From an uncultured Streptococcus sp. (GTDB lineage: Bacteria > Bacillota > Bacilli > Lactobacillales > Streptococcaceae): DNA of 61,556 nt. Shown here piece by piece: positions 26,875 through 33,959 of this stretch. Where the stretch lies: NCBI RefSeq assembly GCF_901875575.1, contig NZ_CABFMF010000002.1, positions 1-61,556 on the forward strand, read 5' to 3'. The notes under the pieces are model-generated. The model was given only the letters and a program-made list of their open reading frames with translations, made no database searches and was not told where the DNA came from. The position numbers and the translations under genes are program-made. Numbering within the stretch: position 1 is the stretch's first letter; every line of letters starts with the position of its first letter.

Positions 26875-27723
26875 ATGAATACAAACCTCAAACCCAAACT
26901 CCAACGCTTTGCTTCTGCGACTGCCTTTGCCTGCCCTATCTGTCGAGAAAATCTGACCTTGGTAGAATCTAGTCTTAAATGTGAGAATCGGCATTCTTTT
27001 GACCTAGCAAAATTCGGCTATGTCAATCTAGCACCTCAAATCAAGCAATCTGCTAACTACGACAAGGAAAATTTTCAAAACCGCCAACAAATCCTAGAAG
27101 CTGGCTTTTATCAGGCTATTTTAGAAGCTGTATCGGACTTACTAGCAGCTAATCCATCTGCAAAAACTGTCTTAGATATTGGTTGTGGCGAAGGTTTCTA
27201 TTCTCGCAAACTCCAAGAAAGCTACTCCGACAAGACCTTCTATGCCTTTGACATTTCAAAAGATTCCGTCCAAATCGCTGCCAAGAGTGAACCCAACTGG
27301 GCAGTCAATTGGTTTGTAGGCGACTTGGCACGACTTCCTATAAAAGACGCCAGTATGGATATCCTGCTTGATATCTTTTCGCCTGCCAACTATGGAGAAT
27401 TTCGTCGCGTTTTATCCAAAGACGGCATCTTGATAAAGGTTATCCCAACTGAAAATCACCTCAAAGAAATCCGCCAGAAGGTACAAGACCAGCTGACAAA
27501 CAAGGACTATTCCAACCAAGATATCAAAAATCATTTCCAAGAACACTTTACCATCCTATCTAGCCAAACAGCCTCTCTGACTAAGACTATCACAACAGAG
27601 CAACTCCAAGCCCTACTCAGCATGACTCCCTTACTCTTTCACGTTGATCAGAGCAAAATTGACTGGAGCCAACTAACAGAGATTACCATCGAAGCAGAGA
27701 TACTTGTTGGGCAAGCACTATAA
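26875..27723 (+). CDS. rlmA: 23S rRNA (guanine-N1)-methyltransferase
   Basis: A 282-aa SAM-dependent methyltransferase of the RlmA family, which methylates a guanine in 23S rRNA helix 35. In streptococci and other Gram-positives this is the G748 enzyme RlmA(II), linked to tylosin/telithromycin response. An N-terminal zinc-binding motif (CPICRENLTLVESSLKCENRH, Cys and His spaced as a four-ligand site, about 21-41) precedes the Rossmann SAM site VLDIGCGEGFYS (about 99-110). No SD is visible before the ATG, and the promoter predicts a leaderless transcript. Confidence 0.9.
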   Translation: MNTNLKPKLQRFASATAFACPICRENLTLVESSLKCENRHSFDLAKFGYVNLAPQIKQSANYDKENFQNRQQILEAGFYQAILEAVSDLLAANPSAKTVLDIGCGEGFYSRKLQESYSDKTFYAFDISKDSVQIAAKSEPNWAVNWFVGDLARLPIKDASMDILLDIFSPANYGEFRRVLSKDGILIKVIPTENHLKEIRQKVQDQLTNKDYSNQDIKNHFQEHFTILSSQTASLTKTITTEQLQALLSMTPLLFHVDQSKIDWSQLTEITIEAEILVGQAL

Positions 27724-27731
27724 TTGACACA

Positions 27732-27764
27732 AAAACCGCATTTCAAGAAGATATGCGGTTTTAA
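27732..27764 (+). terminator. Terminator after rlmA
   Basis: AAACCGCAT and ATGCGGTTT form a 9-bp stem followed by TT-rich sequence, 9 bp after the stop codon. Confidence 0.8.
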
Positions 27765-27828
27765 ATTTCAATTTTTAAACTATCTATCCGAAAAATTTAG
27801 GAAATTTACCAATTCTAAGTTCTAATCT

Positions 27829-28035
27829 TTATTTTCGATTCGAGATAACAAACTTATCAATAAATAGTAAGTGATATAATGCAAGTGTAATTCCAAATAA
27901 GCACCCATGATAAGAGATTTCTTGATGAGTAAGCGGAAAAAGAGTATCATTACCCATCAAGAGGCATGTCAAAATAACAAATAGAATCCAAAATAAATCC
28001 GTCCATTTATATTTTGAAAAATATTTTTTCCACAT
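27829..28035 (-). CDS. Small two-TM protein
   Basis: A 68-aa protein with two hydrophobic helices (about 13-29, LFWILFVILTCLLMG, and 43-60, HGCLFGITLALYHLLFID) and a basic C-terminus. It has a good SD (AAGGTG) and a strong -10 TATAAT upstream. Its promoter region is a near-identical copy of that in front of the 48-aa peptide at 28312. The placement after ABC-exporter remnants suggests an immunity or accessory peptide, but no function is recognised. Confidence 0.65.
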   Translation of the reverse strand: MWKKYFSKYKWTDLFWILFVILTCLLMGNDTLFPLTHQEISYHGCLFGITLALYHLLFIDKFVISNRK

Positions 28036-28233
28036 AAGAACACCTTCTTTCCTATAATCATATTATAATACTTTATGTAAGCGAATACAAGCAATATGAG
28101 GTAAGCAACTCCAAAGAAACATGAGGCTGAAAGACAGTAAAAACCAGCATTTTAAGCGCTGGTTTATTGTTTTAAACTAGGTTTCTTACAAGCTTACTAA
28201 CACTTAGCTTTTAAAAAAGTTAGTTTTTGAAGC
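28033..28233. repeat. Duplicated promoter-terminator module, copy A
   Basis: This segment (promoter of the 68-aa gene, spacer, terminator AAACCAGC/GCTGGTTT and a permease 3' end) is closely repeated at 28456-28646. The outer parts are nearly identical, while the middle (about 28085-28125) diverges. Confidence 0.85.
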
Positions 28234-28245
28234 GCTTGGATAAAT
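28191..28245 (-). pseudogene. Relic of an ABC permease 3' end
   Basis: On the minus strand the last codons read QALQKLTFLKAKC then stop, matching the intact permease C-terminus NQLQKLTFFKD (28617 onward). Similarity fades upstream within about 15 codons. It is the tail of a lost second copy of the exporter permease. Confidence 0.65.
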
Positions 28246-28272
28246 AGAATCTAGAAAACAGAAAAAACTAAA

Positions 28273-28303
28273 AAGAATGTAGGGAAGTAAACCCTACATT
28301 CTT
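28273..28303 (-). terminator. Terminator after the 48-aa peptide gene
   Basis: AAGAATGTAGGG pairs perfectly with CCCTACATTCTT (12 bp, 7-nt loop), followed on the minus strand by TTTAGTTTTTTC. It starts 9 bp after the peptide stop codon. Confidence 0.85.
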
Positions 28304-28311
28304 AAAATAAC

Positions 28312-28458
28312 TTAGTACATAAATGATAATGCTGTCGCCGCCATCAATATTGCAAGAACTATTTTCCAAATTTTTTTATTTTTTCCAAAAATCTTATCAG
28401 GTAACAAGCTTATTACAAGAAAGGTAATAAACAACACCAATTTAAGTGTATATATCAT
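28312..28458 (-). CDS. 48-aa two-TM peptide
   Basis: Reads MIYTLKLVLFITFLVISLLP then DKIFGKNKKIWKIVLAILMA and ends ATALSFMY: two hydrophobic helices joined by a basic turn. It is supported by SD AAGGTG 5-6 nt before ATG, its own TATAAT promoter shared with the 68-aa gene, and a perfect terminator right after it. Candidate roles are immunity peptide, small toxin or exporter accessory; none can be shown from sequence. Confidence 0.6.
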   Translation of the reverse strand: MIYTLKLVLFITFLVISLLPDKIFGKNKKIWKIVLAILMAATALSFMY

Positions 28459-28646
28459 AAAAACACCTTCTTTCCTATAATCATATTATAATACTTTATG
28501 TAAGCGAATTCAAGAGATTTGAGGTGTTCTAATCATGAGTATGAAAGAGCGTAAAAACCAGCATTTAAGCGCTGGTTTATTGTTTTAAACTAGGTTCCTT
28601 ACAAAGCTTACTAACACTAATCTTTAAAAAAAGTTAGTTTTTGAAG
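28456..28646. repeat. Duplicated promoter-terminator module, copy B
   Basis: Second copy of the module at 28033-28233. It includes the 48-aa gene promoter (TATAAT on the minus strand near 28483), terminator AAACCAGC/GCTGGTTT (about 28556-28582) for the intact ABC operon, and the last codons of the intact permease. Confidence 0.85.
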
Positions 28647-29366
28647 TTGATTAATTGTTAGTTTCCCAAACTGTACTCTTTTTTTATTTTTTAAACCCCA
28701 ATAACTAAGGGCAAGTAATGCTACAACCCAAGCAAAAGTGATTCCCAAACTGTCAAAATTCAACTTGAAATCTGGTTTATTAAAGAAATCTACATAAACT
28801 CCTAAGAAGGTTGTATCCATAAATTTCTTGATTTCTGAGCTAACTTGAGAAAACATCGGCAAGAATGAGAGACCAAGCATTGGAATCAAACCATAAACCT
28901 GAGCCTGAGTTTGTGTCTCTGAAATAGCTCCAATCACTAGATTTAAGAGGATTGTACATAATGCTACCAGAGAAGCTACTACAAGGTATACAGGATAATC
29001 TTTTGCGAAATCCACTTCAACCATAATAGGGAAGGAAATAACTGAAGCCAAAGCAAAGATTACAGGATAAAACAACACGGAAACAAGATATTCTCCACGG
29101 CGAACCCCACTTAAAATGAGAGTTTTAAAAATTCTTTTTTCTTTTTCCTCTGCAATAGAGTTTGAAATCATTGAACCAGAAGAAAATGAGAATGCCATTG
29201 TTAAAGAACTAAACAATAGTGTTTTCCCTTGAGTGCCATCTGTATTCATAAAACTTTGGAAGAGTAGAACCATAAAGAATGGGAATACTACCTGTACCAA
29301 AGTGTTTTTGTTTGTTAATAATACTTGTGTCCTCAACCAGATAAGGGCTAAAATTCTCTTAAACAT
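28617..29366 (-). CDS. ABC-2 type transporter permease
   Basis: A 249-aa integral membrane protein with six TM helices of the ABC-2 exporter fold; a charged loop AEEKEKRIFKTLILSGVRRGEY follows helix 2, as is typical. It overlaps the end of the ATPase gene by 8 bp and is its cognate permease. A paralogous permease lies at 47477-48175. Such two-component exporters often move antimicrobial peptides or confer resistance to them; the substrate is unknown. Confidence 0.88.
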   Translation of the reverse strand: MFKRILALIWLRTQVLLTNKNTLVQVVFPFFMVLLFQSFMNTDGTQGKTLLFSSLTMAFSFSSGSMISNSIAEEKEKRIFKTLILSGVRRGEYLVSVLFYPVIFALASVISFPIMVEVDFAKDYPVYLVVASLVALCTILLNLVIGAISETQTQAQVYGLIPMLGLSFLPMFSQVSSEIKKFMDTTFLGVYVDFFNKPDFKLNFDSLGITFAWVVALLALSYWGLKNKKRVQFGKLTINQLQKLTFFKD

Positions 29367-30183
29367 CTAATTTTTCTCCTGTCAATTTAATAAAAATATC
29401 TTCTAAAGTTGGTTCACATGAGTGAATCGTCATCATTTTTTTATAATCTTCTTGCTGCAAATCTTCAAAGCGCACTACCTTTTTAGTAGAATCACTATAA
29501 GTTACTGCAACCTTTTTTTCCGTGTTGTATTTTTGGATAATTTCGCTTGGGCTTCCTTGTTCAATAAGATCACCTTTATTCAAAAGAGCTAGGTTATCAC
29601 ATAATAAAGTCGCCTCATTCATATCATGAGTAGTTAAGAAAATGGTTGTTCCTCTTTCCTTTAACTCCTGTAGTAATTTGTGAATCTTCTTTGAGGTGGT
29701 GGGATCTAACCCACTTGTAGGTTCATCTAAAAATAGAACTTTAGGATAATTGATCAAAGCACGAGCTAAAAGCATTCGTTGACGCATTCCTGTAGAAAGT
29801 TTCTCAGCTGGAGTGTCTTTACTATCATACAGACCAACTTGTTTTAGAATTTCTTCAATTCGAGATTTTGAAACTCCGTATAGTCTTGCAAATAGCAACA
29901 AGTTATTGTACAAACTTAATTTTTCGTAATAACCACTTGTGTCACCTACTAAACCTAACTCTTCAAAATCTGACGGAAGTAATTTTTGAGAATCTTTCCC
30001 TAATAATTCTGTCTTTCCGCTGTTAGCCTGTAGCTGTCCTGTCAGAATATTGATCATTGTTGTCTTTCCTGAACCAGATGGACCTAGGAATCCAAAAATT
30101 TCTCCTTCGTTTATTGAAAAACTAATTTGATTTAAAGCAATATTATCTCCAAATCGCTTTGTAACTCTTTCTACCTTAATCAT
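29359..30183 (-). CDS. ABC transporter ATP-binding protein
   Basis: A 274-aa ATPase with Walker A GPSGSGKTTM, signature LSTGMRQRM, Walker B VLFLDEPTSGLDP and H-loop TTHDMNEA. The C-terminal extension ends CEPTLEDIFIKLTGEKLDV. The start at 30183 (MIKVERVTKR) follows SD AAGAGGT; the frame extends further but without an SD. It is closely similar to the 274-aa ATPase at 48168-48992, so the window carries two paralogous exporters. It powers the permease encoded next. Confidence 0.9.
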   Translation of the reverse strand: MIKVERVTKRFGDNIALNQISFSINEGEIFGFLGPSGSGKTTMINILTGQLQANSGKTELLGKDSQKLLPSDFEELGLVGDTSGYYEKLSLYNNLLLFARLYGVSKSRIEEILKQVGLYDSKDTPAEKLSTGMRQRMLLARALINYPKVLFLDEPTSGLDPTTSKKIHKLLQELKERGTTIFLTTHDMNEATLLCDNLALLNKGDLIEQGSPSEIIQKYNTEKKVAVTYSDSTKKVVRFEDLQQEDYKKMMTIHSCEPTLEDIFIKLTGEKLDV

Positions 30184-30224
30184 TTTATTACCTCTTTCTA
30201 ATGATAAATTGTGTTTTAGAAACT

Positions 30225-30446
30225 TCACTCACTCCCATCGGTTATGTCAACAACTCTAATTCTAGGCTTTAAGTTGGAGTCCATTTTGATTTCTCTCATT
30301 TCATTTGGAAGCAAGAGAACTAATTTTAGCAACTTCTCATCAAGTGTTACTTTACATAGGCGTCTGCTATCTAGACTATTTTTGATAATCAGATAGTCCT
30401 TCTTGACAAATTTTTCATCCATATAATAGTCAATTGTTTTTACCAT
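30225..30446 (-). CDS. 73-aa protein leading the ABC exporter operon
   Basis: A soluble, charged 73-aa protein (VKTIDYYMDEKFVKKDYLII start) without TM segments or recognised motif. A strong SD GGGAGGAAA precedes the ATG. It lies 41 bp upstream of the ATPase start, so it is the first gene of the operon. It may be a small regulator or immunity factor, but this is only positional inference. Confidence 0.65.
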   Translation of the reverse strand: MVKTIDYYMDEKFVKKDYLIIKNSLDSRRLCKVTLDEKLLKLVLLLPNEMREIKMDSNLKPRIRVVDITDGSE

Positions 30447-30554
30447 ATTTTCCTCCCGCCTGCTAATCTACACCCCTTTTAAATAGTAATGTTTCTAGCA
30501 CTGCGTTCTGCTTAACTTATTTACAATAACAGTATATCCCTTATGAGAGTAAAA

Positions 30555-30596
30555 AAAACAGGACATTTATGTCCACTGACATTTATGTCCTGTTTT
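30555..30596 (-). terminator. Terminator after regulator 1
   Basis: AAAACAGGACAT pairs perfectly with ATGTCCTGTTTT. The loop holds an extra copy of the GGACATTTATGTCC palindrome half, so the hairpin can also fold as two smaller stems. It separates the regulator array from the ABC operon. Confidence 0.8.
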
Positions 30597-30606
30597 TAAA
30601 TTGAAA

Positions 30607-31503
30607 TTATGGAAAATCCTTATTTTTTTCTTCTATCACTCTATCCCTAAATGATTTATCATTTAATAATTCCGATCCGTTTATTGCTTTATTATAGTAG
30701 TCCAAAGCAAGATCTTTATTCTGATTAGTATGAATATAATATTTGGCTTCAAAAAAATCTACTGTAGGTAGTAAAGCAAAATCTTGGACTTCATCTATTA
30801 TTTCTCGTACAGCACTTAGCGTTTGAGGCATTAAATCATAATATTCAATATTAAAGTGATATAAAACAATTGATACAATAACCCTTTGAATCAAATGAAT
30901 ATTGTTGGCATCAGAGAAATTAGTTTGCTCCAAGATGTTAGAATAGATATTTTCAAATACATTATCAATTGGCTTAGCATTCAAAGTACACTTTAAGAAA
31001 TACAAGTGTAAAATTAATAAATCATTAGTATCATAATTTGTTTTTAAAAGTAACTGCTCAAAATACTCCTCAATCAATCCCTCTCCAAAGTCAGAGTTTT
31101 CAGAAACATACACATCATCAATAGCTTGTAAAACTTCAACTGCTACTTGCTCATCTTCAGGCAGTTGGTCATAAAAGCGTTCCTGAATTTCTTCAAAGAT
31201 AGCCTCACGTTGGCGGATTTTTTCTTCATCTCCATGAATAGATTGACGAATCAATTTTGTTTTTAGTTTTAAATACTCTTTAGGAACAATTAACAATCCC
31301 TCGTCAATTAACTGAGATATTGGAACTCCCAATACTTTGGCTATATAGTCTAGTTTCGCTAAACTGGGCAAATTATTTCCAGTTTCAATTCGGCCCAACT
31401 GACGAACAGTAAGCTCTTTTTCATCTCCACAAAAGGCCTCTCTACTCAATCCTTTTTCAGTCCGTAAGGTACGAATCCGTTTTCCTATTTCTAAATTTTT
31501 CAT
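30607..31503 (-). CDS. PlcR/Rgg-type regulator, array copy 1
   Basis: A 298-aa cytoplasmic regulator with an N-terminal XRE helix-turn-helix (about residues 5-65, REAFCGDEKELTVRQLGRIETG) and a C-terminal TPR-like helical domain (about 100-290) ending NKALDYYNKAI-type repeats. This is the layout of RRNPP peptide-sensing regulators (PlcR, Rgg). Its N-terminal ~150 residues are nearly identical to copies 2 and 3; the C-terminal half differs strongly. No clear short pheromone gene is visible next to it. It is the array copy nearest the ABC exporter. Confidence 0.85.
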   Translation of the reverse strand: MKNLEIGKRIRTLRTEKGLSREAFCGDEKELTVRQLGRIETGNNLPSLAKLDYIAKVLGVPISQLIDEGLLIVPKEYLKLKTKLIRQSIHGDEEKIRQREAIFEEIQERFYDQLPEDEQVAVEVLQAIDDVYVSENSDFGEGLIEEYFEQLLLKTNYDTNDLLILHLYFLKCTLNAKPIDNVFENIYSNILEQTNFSDANNIHLIQRVIVSIVLYHFNIEYYDLMPQTLSAVREIIDEVQDFALLPTVDFFEAKYYIHTNQNKDLALDYYNKAINGSELLNDKSFRDRVIEEKNKDFP

Positions 31504-31652
31504 CTCATTCCTCTATAAATAGACTTTTGCACACAAAAATAAAAGTACTTATCTATTTGTTAATATCTATTATTTCAAATATATTAAATTCTTACTAACA
31601 AAGCTCCCCATGTTGCCTATCAGCATCCCTTCATAATGAACAAAGAGTTTTT

Positions 31653-32555
31653 TTACATATCAGGAAACTCTTCTTTCATCTCTTCTATCACTCGATTTTT
31701 GAAATTTATATCATTAAAAAATTCTGCTCCACTGATAGCTTTTTCATAGTATTGTAGGGCTTTTTCTTTATCTTTTTCCCCGTATAGGTAATATTTGGCT
31801 TCTAAGTAGTCTACCGTTGGTTTTAAGTTTGAATCTTGAATTTCCATCATAATTTCTCTTAGAAAACTAAAAATGACAGAGATATCTTCGTAGTATTCGT
31901 TTCTCAATTGATACAACAGTATTGCAATTAATACTCTTTGTAACAGATGCATGTAAGTGTTATCTGAACAGTCAATTATGGTCACGATGTTATTTCTTAC
32001 TTTTTTTAAAACGTCATCATTTCGTTTAAAACTAATAGCATTTGATAAAAAATATAAATATAAGATCAATAAATCATTTACAGAATACTCCGTTTGTAGC
32101 AAAGTTTGATTGAAATATTCCTCAATCAAGCCCTCTCCAAATTCGGCATTTTCAGAAACATATACATCATCAATAGCTTGTAGAACCTCAACTGATACTT
32201 GTTCATCCTCAGGCAGTTGGTCATAAAAGCGTTCCTGAATTTCTTCAAAGATAGCTTCACGTTGGTGGATTTTTTCTTCATCGCCATGAATAGATTGACG
32301 AATCAATTTCGTTTTTAGTTTTAAATACTCTTTAGGAACAATTAACAAGCCCTCGTCAATTAACTGAGACATCGGAACCCCTAACACTTCTGCTATATAG
32401 TCCAGTTTCGCTAAGCTAGGTAAGTTATTTCCAGTTTCAATTCGGCCCAACTGACGAACAGTAAGTTCTTTTTCATCTCCACAAAAGGCTTCTCTACTCA
32501 GTCCTTTTTCAGTTCGTAAGGTGCGAATTCGTTTCCCTATTTCTAAATTTTTCAT
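31653..32555 (-). CDS. PlcR/Rgg-type regulator, array copy 2
   Basis: A 300-aa paralogue of copies 1 and 3 with the same XRE domain and a TPR-like C-terminal domain (YGEKDKEKALQYYEKAISGA near the end). Over the first ~155 residues it differs from copy 3 at only a few positions, while the central 155-260 region is clearly different. SD GAGGAAT precedes the start. The 150-bp spacers on either side of it are near-identical, so the array arose by tandem duplication. Confidence 0.85.
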   Translation of the reverse strand: MKNLEIGKRIRTLRTEKGLSREAFCGDEKELTVRQLGRIETGNNLPSLAKLDYIAEVLGVPMSQLIDEGLLIVPKEYLKLKTKLIRQSIHGDEEKIHQREAIFEEIQERFYDQLPEDEQVSVEVLQAIDDVYVSENAEFGEGLIEEYFNQTLLQTEYSVNDLLILYLYFLSNAISFKRNDDVLKKVRNNIVTIIDCSDNTYMHLLQRVLIAILLYQLRNEYYEDISVIFSFLREIMMEIQDSNLKPTVDYLEAKYYLYGEKDKEKALQYYEKAISGAEFFNDINFKNRVIEEMKEEFPDM

Positions 32556-32706
32556 CTCATTCCTCTATAAATAGACTTTTGCACACAAAAATAAAAGTAC
32601 TTATGCTATTTGTTATCATCTATGATTTCAAATATATTAAATTCTTACTAACAAAGCTCCCCATATTGCCTATCAGCATCCCTTCATAATGAACAAAGAG
32701 TTTTTT

Positions 32707-33609
32707 TTACATATCAGGAAACTCTTCTTTCATCTCCTCTATCACTTGATTTTTGAAATTTATATCATTTAAAAACTCTGCTCCCATAATAGCTTTGTCG
32801 TAATACTGTAGGGCTTTTTCTTCATTTCCTTTACCATAGAGGTAATACTTTGCTTCTAAATAATCAACTGTGGGTTTTAAACTAGTGTCTCCTATTTCAA
32901 TCATAATTTCTCTTAACATACTCAATATTTCAGGAATAAATTCATGATAATCAATATCGATTTGATAAAGAACTAATCCTATAAGTACCCTTTGCAATAG
33001 ATGAGTATAACTGGCATCTTCGTAATTTGTTTGAGATACAATATTTAGACAAACTTTTTTTAAAGTTATTTCATCTCGTTCTGAATTAACAGCTAGAGAT
33101 AAAAAATATAAGTACAATATCAGTAGATCATTTGTCGAATATTCTGTTCGTAACATTGTTTGTTCAAAATATTCCTCAATTAAACCCTCTCCAAATTCAA
33201 CATTTTCGGAAACATATACATCGTCAATAGCTTGTAGAACCTCAACTGATACTTGTTCATCCTCAGGCAGTTGGTCATAAAAGCGTTCCTGAATTTCTTC
33301 AAAGATAGCTTCACGTTGGTGGATTTTTTCTTCATCGCCATGAATAGATTGACGAATCAATTTCGTTTTTAGTTTTAAATACTCTTTAGGAACAATTAAC
33401 AAGCCCTCGTCAATTAACTGAGACATCGGAACCCCTAACACTTCTGCTATATAGTCCAGTTTCGCTAAGCTAGGTAAGTTATTTCCAGTTTCAATTCGGC
33501 CCAACTGACGAACAGTAAGTTCTTTTTCATCTCCACAAAAGGCCTCTCTACTCAACCCTTTTTCAGTTCGTAAGGTGCGAATCCGTTTCCCAATTTCCAA
33601 ATTACTCAT
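32707..33609 (-). CDS. PlcR/Rgg-type regulator, array copy 3
   Basis: A 300-aa paralogue; the start at 33609 (MSNLEIGKRIR) follows SD AGAGGTCATT and aligns with copies 1 and 2, whereas the open frame extends 19 codons upstream. The first gene of the array in transcription order. C-terminal repeats (YGKGNEEKALQYYDKAIMGA) differ from the other copies. Probably senses its own peptide ligand; target genes could be the exporter downstream, but no operator is visible. Confidence 0.85.
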   Translation of the reverse strand: MSNLEIGKRIRTLRTEKGLSREAFCGDEKELTVRQLGRIETGNNLPSLAKLDYIAEVLGVPMSQLIDEGLLIVPKEYLKLKTKLIRQSIHGDEEKIHQREAIFEEIQERFYDQLPEDEQVSVEVLQAIDDVYVSENVEFGEGLIEEYFEQTMLRTEYSTNDLLILYLYFLSLAVNSERDEITLKKVCLNIVSQTNYEDASYTHLLQRVLIGLVLYQIDIDYHEFIPEILSMLREIMIEIGDTSLKPTVDYLEAKYYLYGKGNEEKALQYYDKAIMGAEFLNDINFKNQVIEEMKEEFPDM

Positions 33610-33788
33610 AATGACCTCTTTAAATTCTAATTTGATATCCAAATAACCAATTGTATACGTTCTCATTTTAACACACTTTCTTACAATTTTCAGAAAAAAT
33701 AATGATAAGGAATAGTTTTTAAGCCACTACACTATATAAGTGACCCATTTCAGTATAGTATCTGAGGTCTATTTCCGCTCAAGTATTC

Positions 33789-33822
33789 AAAAAAGCGAAT
33801 TTCATTCGAAACTCGCTTTTTT
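33789..33822 (-). terminator. Terminator after malP
   Basis: AAAAAAGCGA pairs with TCGCTTTTTT. It lies in the gap (33610-33956) between the malP end and regulator copy 3, where I see only this hairpin, a BOX element and AT-rich promoter-like sequence. Confidence 0.8.
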
Positions 33823-33852
33823 ACAAAATGTATTAAGTATAAATTTGTATCT

Positions 33853-33959
33853 TATACTCAATGAAAATCAAAGAGCAAACTAGGAAGCTAGCCGCAGGCT
33901 GTACTTGAGTACGGCAAGGCAACGCTGACGTGGTTTGAAGAGATTTTCGAAGAGTATTA
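33853..33959 (+). repeat. BOX element (A1-C1, no boxB)
   Basis: boxA begins TATACTCAATGAAAATCAAA, passes GGAAGCTAGCCGCAGG and joins directly to boxC (GCTGACGTGGTTTGAAGAG), ending GAAGAGTATTA. It is a short BOX variant without boxB. Its last three bases, read on the minus strand, are the TAA stop codon of malP. Confidence 0.93.

Noticed and set aside
31504..31652. Short pheromone gene between the PlcR/Rgg-type regulators
   Set aside because: Frames such as MGSFVSKNLIYLK (13 aa) lack an SD and a hydrophobic signal-like end. The plus-strand frame MNKEFFYISGNSS is antisense to the regulator end without an SD.
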